Source of the DNA: Alteromonas gilva | Lineage (GTDB): Bacteria; Pseudomonadota; Gammaproteobacteria; Enterobacterales; Alteromonadaceae | Reading direction: 5' to 3' | Assembly: GCF_028595265.1 (NCBI RefSeq) | Contig: NZ_JAQQXP010000001.1 | Location: forward strand, 1,674,001-1,738,000 | Length of the DNA: 64,000 nucleotides | In this document: positions 60,309-64,000 of the stretch, in pieces | How positions within the stretch are numbered: position 1 is the first letter of the stretch | Layout: every line of letters begins with the position of its first letter | The notes under the pieces: model-generated | Databases searched by the model: none | What the model was told of the DNA's origin: nothing | The model's input: the letters and a program-made list of their open reading frames with translations, nothing else | Program-made: the position numbers and the translations under genes

Positions 60309-60797
60309 ATGAATTGGCTGGATTACACAATCCTAGGTGTGGTAGCACTTTCCACGCTTATCAGTTTGGTGCGCGGCTTCGTGAAAGAAGCTATATCTCT
60401 TGCAGTATGGTTTGCTGCCATGTTTGTCGCCAGTCAATTTTATGCTGACCTCGCTGTTTATTTCACCCGAATCGAAGATGAACTCATACGCAATGGCGCT
60501 GCTATCGCCGTGTTGTTTATTGCGACGCTCTTACTGGGTGCATTAATTAGTTACACAATAAGCCAATTAGTTGAGGCAACCGGGTTGTCTGGTACCGACC
60601 GTGCCCTTGGGGCCGTTTTTGGCGCATTACGCGGCGTACTTATCGTGAGTGCGCTATTGTTTTTTCTGGATACATTTACACCCTCAGCGTCGTCACAATG
60701 GTGGCAGACATCGGTGTTAGTACCAGAGTTTGCAGTAATAATTGAGTGGTTTTTTAGTTATATAAAAGACAGCTCCAGTTTTTTAACTCCCGCTTAA
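60309..60797 (+). CDS. cvpA: CvpA family membrane protein
   Basis: Colicin V production-type membrane protein, 162 residues, with four hydrophobic segments. The motif LSGTDRALGAVFGALRGVL and FFDTFTP-like end (LFFLDTFTP) match E. coli CvpA. ATG 60309 gives MNWLDYTIL, matching the E. coli start; an ATG at 60291 would add six residues. It is followed 13 bp later by purF. The 190-bp gap upstream (60119-60308) has a short inverted repeat (TTGACACC...GGTGTC, 60181-60207) and no match to the E. coli PurR box. Confidence 0.92.
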   Translation: MNWLDYTILGVVALSTLISLVRGFVKEAISLAVWFAAMFVASQFYADLAVYFTRIEDELIRNGAAIAVLFIATLLLGALISYTISQLVEATGLSGTDRALGAVFGALRGVLIVSALLFFLDTFTPSASSQWWQTSVLVPEFAVIIEWFFSYIKDSSSFLTPA

Positions 60798-60810
60798 ATA
60801 GGTAACCTAT

Positions 60811-62331
60811 ATGTGTGGTATTGTCGGAATTGTTGGTAAAACACCGGTTGCTCAGTCGCTGTATGACTGTTTAACAGTATTGCAACACCGGGGTCAGGAT
60901 GCGGCAGGCATAATGACAGTCAATAATGGTGTGTTTAATCTGCGTAAAGACAATGGACTGACCCGGGATGTATTTCATACCCGTCACATGAAACGTCTGA
61001 CCGGGAATATGGGCATAGGCCATTGCCGGTATCCTACTGCAGGTTCGTCGAGCTCTGCCGAAGCACAGCCGTTTTATGTTAACTCACCGTTTGGTATTGC
61101 CTTTGCGCACAATGGTAACCTGACCAACGCCAGTGATTTACAACAAGAAGTGGCGCGTGTTGCCCGTCGTCATATTAATACGACGTCTGACTCAGAAATT
61201 CTGATGAATATTTTTGCCCACGAGTTATCGCAGCGCACGTCAGGATTAACCGTGTCACCCAAAGACATTTTTGAAGTGGTTACCAATGTGCATAATAAAG
61301 CGCGTGGCGCCTATGCGGTTGTAGCAGCCATCATTGGCTTAGGTATTGTGGCATTTCGTGATCCCAATGGTATTCGTCCGTTGGCGCTGGGTAAGCGCGT
61401 TACCGAAATGGGCGAAGAGTACATGGTGGCATCAGAAAGCGTTGCACTGGATGCCGTTGGTTTTCAGTTTATTCGCGATGTGGCACCGGGCGAAGCGGTA
61501 TTTATCACCGAACAGGGCGAGTTGTTTACCCAGCAATGTTCGCAAAATCCGGTTACTGCACCGTGTATATTTGAGTTTGTTTATTTTGCCCGTCCTGATT
61601 CGTTTATCGACGGTATCTCAGTGTATGCCTCGCGCGTTAACATGGGTAAAAAGCTCGGCGCTAAGATAGCCAAAGAGTGGGCCGATTTAGACATCGATGT
61701 GGTGATCCCGATCCCCGAAACTTCCATGGATATCGCGCTGCAAATTTCTAATACGCTTAATCTGCCGTATCGTCAGGGCTTTGTGAAGAACCGTTATATT
61801 GGTCGTACTTTTATTATGCCGGGTCAAACTCAGCGTAAAAAATCAGTACGCCGGAAACTCAACGCGATTTCCTCTGAGTTTAAAGGTAAAAACGTACTGT
61901 TAGTGGATGACTCCATTGTACGCGGTACCACCTCGGGGCAAATCATTGAGATGGCGCGTGAGTCAGGGGCTAAAAAAGTGTATTTTGCCTCGGCGGCACC
62001 AGAAATTCGTTTCCCGAATGTGTACGGTATTGATATGCCATCAGCAAACGAACTCATTGCTTACGGACGTGAAATTGACCAAATCTCTGACCTTATTCAG
62101 GCAGACGGTCTGATTTTCCAGGATATTGATGATTTGGTCGACGCGGTGCAACAAGAAAACCCGCAGATCAAACGCTTTGAAACGTCGGTATTTGACGGCA
62201 ACTATATTACCGGCGACGTAGACCAGGCCTACCTGGAACGCATTGATGCAGCGCGCAACGATATGGCACGCCGGGCGCCGGTGGTACAGGCAGAGTTGTC
62301 TAATCTGGATATGCACAATTTCGAAGCCTGA
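60811..62331 (+). CDS. purF: Amidophosphoribosyltransferase
   Basis: First committed step of purine synthesis: glutamine plus PRPP gives phosphoribosylamine. The N-terminal glutaminase has Cys2 as nucleophile (MCGIVGIVGK) and GIGHCRYPTAGSSS-type blocks. The PRPP-binding motif VLLVDDSIVRGTTSG lies in the C-terminal half. The 506 residues match E. coli (505). A long terminator follows. Confidence 0.97.
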   Translation: MCGIVGIVGKTPVAQSLYDCLTVLQHRGQDAAGIMTVNNGVFNLRKDNGLTRDVFHTRHMKRLTGNMGIGHCRYPTAGSSSSAEAQPFYVNSPFGIAFAHNGNLTNASDLQQEVARVARRHINTTSDSEILMNIFAHELSQRTSGLTVSPKDIFEVVTNVHNKARGAYAVVAAIIGLGIVAFRDPNGIRPLALGKRVTEMGEEYMVASESVALDAVGFQFIRDVAPGEAVFITEQGELFTQQCSQNPVTAPCIFEFVYFARPDSFIDGISVYASRVNMGKKLGAKIAKEWADLDIDVVIPIPETSMDIALQISNTLNLPYRQGFVKNRYIGRTFIMPGQTQRKKSVRRKLNAISSEFKGKNVLLVDDSIVRGTTSGQIIEMARESGAKKVYFASAAPEIRFPNVYGIDMPSANELIAYGREIDQISDLIQADGLIFQDIDDLVDAVQQENPQIKRFETSVFDGNYITGDVDQAYLERIDAARNDMARRAPVVQAELSNLDMHNFEA

Positions 62332-62360
62332 GGCAGGCTGCTGATAACGCGCAAGCAAAT

Positions 62361-62402
62361 AAAAAGCCGTGCCCTGTTAAAGTAACAGGTGCACGGCTTT
62401 CT
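62361..62402. terminator. Bidirectional terminator after purF
   Basis: AAAGCCGTGC-CCTGTTA, loop AAG, TAACAGG, a one-base bulge (T), then GCACGGCTTT form a 17-bp stem. AAAAA flanks the left arm and TTT the right, so it can serve purF and the convergent Yip1-family gene. Confidence 0.9.
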
Positions 62403-62431
62403 GCTTTAAGAATCAACAGTCCCTAACAGGC

Positions 62432-63031
62432 CTAGTGGCTATAGATAGGGCCTAATCCCATGCTCCATAAAATCACCGAACCGGCCATTAATATCACCAG
62501 CAACACCAGACCGCAGGTAACCACTGAGCTTGAATAAATAAAGCCTTTCTCTTCGGGAATGTGCAGCATAATCGGCACACCGGAATACAGCAGATAAACA
62601 GAGTACGATAATCCCACCAGGCCTATTGTCATAATAAACCACAGTTCAGGGTAGAGCCCGGCAAATCCAACCATAAACAACGGTGTTGCAGTATAAGCGG
62701 CCAGTTCAAGTGACTGCGTGTAAGTGGGCGAGGCGTCGAATGCCTTTGCCAGCTCATTAATCAGTACGGCCAGCGCTACTACGCCGGTCACTAAACCAAA
62801 GTACATTGCCAGGCTCATTAATAACGCGCTTTGCTGCGTTAGCCTGATGAGCTCACCTGCACCAATGCTCCAGCCAAGGTGCGCCGCTGAGTAATACCCA
62901 ACGATCGCCGGAATCAAAGCAATAATCGCGATATGGCTGAACGCATAGAGATAGTTTTCGTGACGCGTATCTATCGTTTGCCATTCTTCTTTAGGATGGG
63001 TGTAAATTCCCCACAGGTGGTTCAGGATCAT
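62432..63031 (-). CDS. Yip1 family membrane protein
   Basis: Membrane protein of 199 residues with about five hydrophobic segments and the YIP1-family start LWGIYTHPKEEWQTI. A Pro-Ser/Gly-rich YTATPLFMVGFAGLYPE segment matches the family. Function unknown; YIP1 proteins are linked to membrane trafficking in eukaryotes only. It converges with purF and diverges from miaE, with a 285-bp gap. Confidence 0.82.
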   Translation of the reverse strand: MILNHLWGIYTHPKEEWQTIDTRHENYLYAFSHIAIIALIPAIVGYYSAAHLGWSIGAGELIRLTQQSALLMSLAMYFGLVTGVVALAVLINELAKAFDASPTYTQSLELAAYTATPLFMVGFAGLYPELWFIMTIGLVGLSYSVYLLYSGVPIMLHIPEEKGFIYSSSVVTCGLVLLVILMAGSVILWSMGLGPIYSH

Positions 63032-63316
63032 ATTGGTTCCTTGAGCATCAAACAGTCAGCAGGATGTTTTTAAATTGTTATTAAATTAACAAATATTAAA
63101 CAATTTAAGTCTTATCCATCTGCCAGATGAAGTCAATGACTTTTGCATGAAATTTAAACAAAGATACTCATGGCTCAGTTTTGCGTTGCAGGAGGCGCTA
63201 TTCTCCTTAAGCGATTGATGTCGCGATGCCCGGTAAAGCCGTCTTATTAACTTACTGCCTTTAGGTTTATAACCGAGCAGGTATAATGCCTGCAATTACG
63301 CTAACGAGACGCAATT

Positions 63317-64000
63317 TTGGACGAGTTACTATTGCCTATTCGACAGTTTTTAGGCTGTCAAACCCCCCAGCGCTGGATTGCTGAAGCCATCAAGCCGGAA
63401 AATCTGCACGTGGTGCTGCTGGATCACCTGGTGTGTGAGTTGAAGGCAGCCCAGTCAGCCATGTATTTAATTCGTAAATATGCGGTAGATAAACAAAGCG
63501 GCGATGCCTTACTGGCATGGCTAAAACCCTTTGAGGATTTTACCTACCGTAAAGTGGGTGACTGGCGGGAGCTGGCTAAGCACGAAAAACTGAATAAAGC
63601 CATGCTACCCAAATCCGGCACACCTTACAGCCAGGAGCTTATTGATAAAATGGTGCTGTTGATAAGGGAAGAGCTGCATCATTTTTATCAGGTGCTGGAA
63701 ATCATGGATGAATATGCCATTGAATACGAATCGGTGGGTTCGAGCCGGTATGCACGCGGTATGCTGCGCCATGTGCGCACTTACGAACCGCAGGCGCTTA
63801 TCGATAAGCTCATTTGCGGTGCCTATATTGAGGCCCGCTCCTGCGAGCGTTTTGCCGTGCTGGTGCCCTACGTAGATAAACGCCTGTCAGACTTTTATTA
63901 TTCTCTGTTACGCTCAGAAGCGCGCCATTATCAGGATTATCTCACCCTGGCGGAAAAAATAGCCGGTGAGGATATATCCGCACGCGTCGCATTTTTTTGT
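63317..64000 (+). CDS. miaE: tRNA-(ms2io6A37)-hydroxylase MiaE (3' truncated by window edge)
   Basis: Di-iron non-haem enzyme that hydroxylates the isopentenyl group of ms2i6A37 in tRNA. The start TTG 63317 (MDELLLPIRQFLGCQTPQRW) aligns with known MiaE N-termini (core FLGCQTPQRW and IKPENLHVVLLDHLVCELKAAQ). Metal ligands are in REELHHF (ExxH), CGAYIEARSCERF and SEARHYQDYL (second ExxH). 228 codons are visible; the full protein is about 250-270 residues. GAGACG lies at suitable distance upstream. It is transcribed away from the Yip1 gene. Confidence 0.92.
   Translation, partial: MDELLLPIRQFLGCQTPQRWIAEAIKPENLHVVLLDHLVCELKAAQSAMYLIRKYAVDKQSGDALLAWLKPFEDFTYRKVGDWRELAKHEKLNKAMLPKSGTPYSQELIDKMVLLIREELHHFYQVLEIMDEYAIEYESVGSSRYARGMLRHVRTYEPQALIDKLICGAYIEARSCERFAVLVPYVDKRLSDFYYSLLRSEARHYQDYLTLAEKIAGEDISARVAFFC

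Overview
The window looks like a chromosomal segment of a marine gammaproteobacterium of the Alteromonadales, probably Alteromonadaceae. The evidence is protein-level similarity to gammaproteobacterial housekeeping families (FadR, NhaB, DsbB, MnmC, FabB, PdxB, FimV, EpmC, YfcL, MiaE), gene order shared with Escherichia coli in several blocks, and moderate base composition. I see no rRNA, tRNA, CRISPR array, prophage or insertion sequence. The species cannot be fixed from the sequence alone.

Layout. (1) 1-8.6 kb: tsaB (5' end outside the window), a small unknown gene, an Slp/YeaY lipoprotein, an alpha/beta hydrolase, fadD and rnd, then ycgL, an MltB-type lytic transglycosylase, ycgM and ycgN. 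The tsaB-yeaY-fadD-rnd and ycgL-M-N orders are also those of E. coli. (2) 8.6-12.3 kb: a GNAT acetyltransferase, dsbB and nhaB on the minus strand, divergent from fadR. (3) 12.4-13.4 kb: two phasin-type genes, then a strong terminator. (4) 13.5-24.1 kb: an accessory stretch, mostly minus strand, of small unrelated genes (DUF2059, NYN nuclease-like, M20 peptidase, VOC, GNAT, VF530, LysE, DUF4386, O-methyltransferase, small membrane proteins, DsbA-like, lipoprotein) plus a plus-strand BLUF photoreceptor. Its 22-24 kb part is visibly A+T-rich and holds one attC-like element. (5) 24.7-36.3 kb: lipid-related genes: a DUF3336-patatin lipase, DUF445 membrane protein, TetR, wax ester synthase/DGAT, a GMC alcohol dehydrogenase and a divergent TetR-fadH pair, with rlmA and an unknown gene between them. 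(6) 36.4-40.9 kb: an EAL protein with a degenerate GGDEF domain, then a retropepsin-like/thioesterase/unknown operon. (7) 41-62.3 kb: a conserved housekeeping block: epmC, NAD-kinase-like gene, yfcL, two FlgO-family genes, mnmC, fabB, pdxB, asd, fimV, an M28 peptidase, truA, accD, folC, dedD, cvpA, purF. (8) A Yip1-family membrane gene and the 5' part of miaE close the window.

How it fits together. Fatty-acid metabolism is the main theme. The genes cover acyl-CoA activation (fadD), unsaturated beta-oxidation (fadH), synthesis (accD, fabB), carbon storage (phasins, wax ester/TAG synthase), lipid release (patatin) and the regulator FadR. FadR-like 17-bp operators can be read upstream of fadD, fadR and the GMC dehydrogenase, with a weaker one before accD. 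The fadR and GMC sites share 18 identical bases although they lie 20 kb apart. I infer a FadR-linked storage/turnover regulon; this is not proven by the sequence.

No obviously new defence or mobile system was found. The observations most worth follow-up are the FadR sites, the lipid locus, the hairpin plus U-tract directly before rnd, the attC-like element, and the perfect 17-bp hairpin between the M28 gene and truA.
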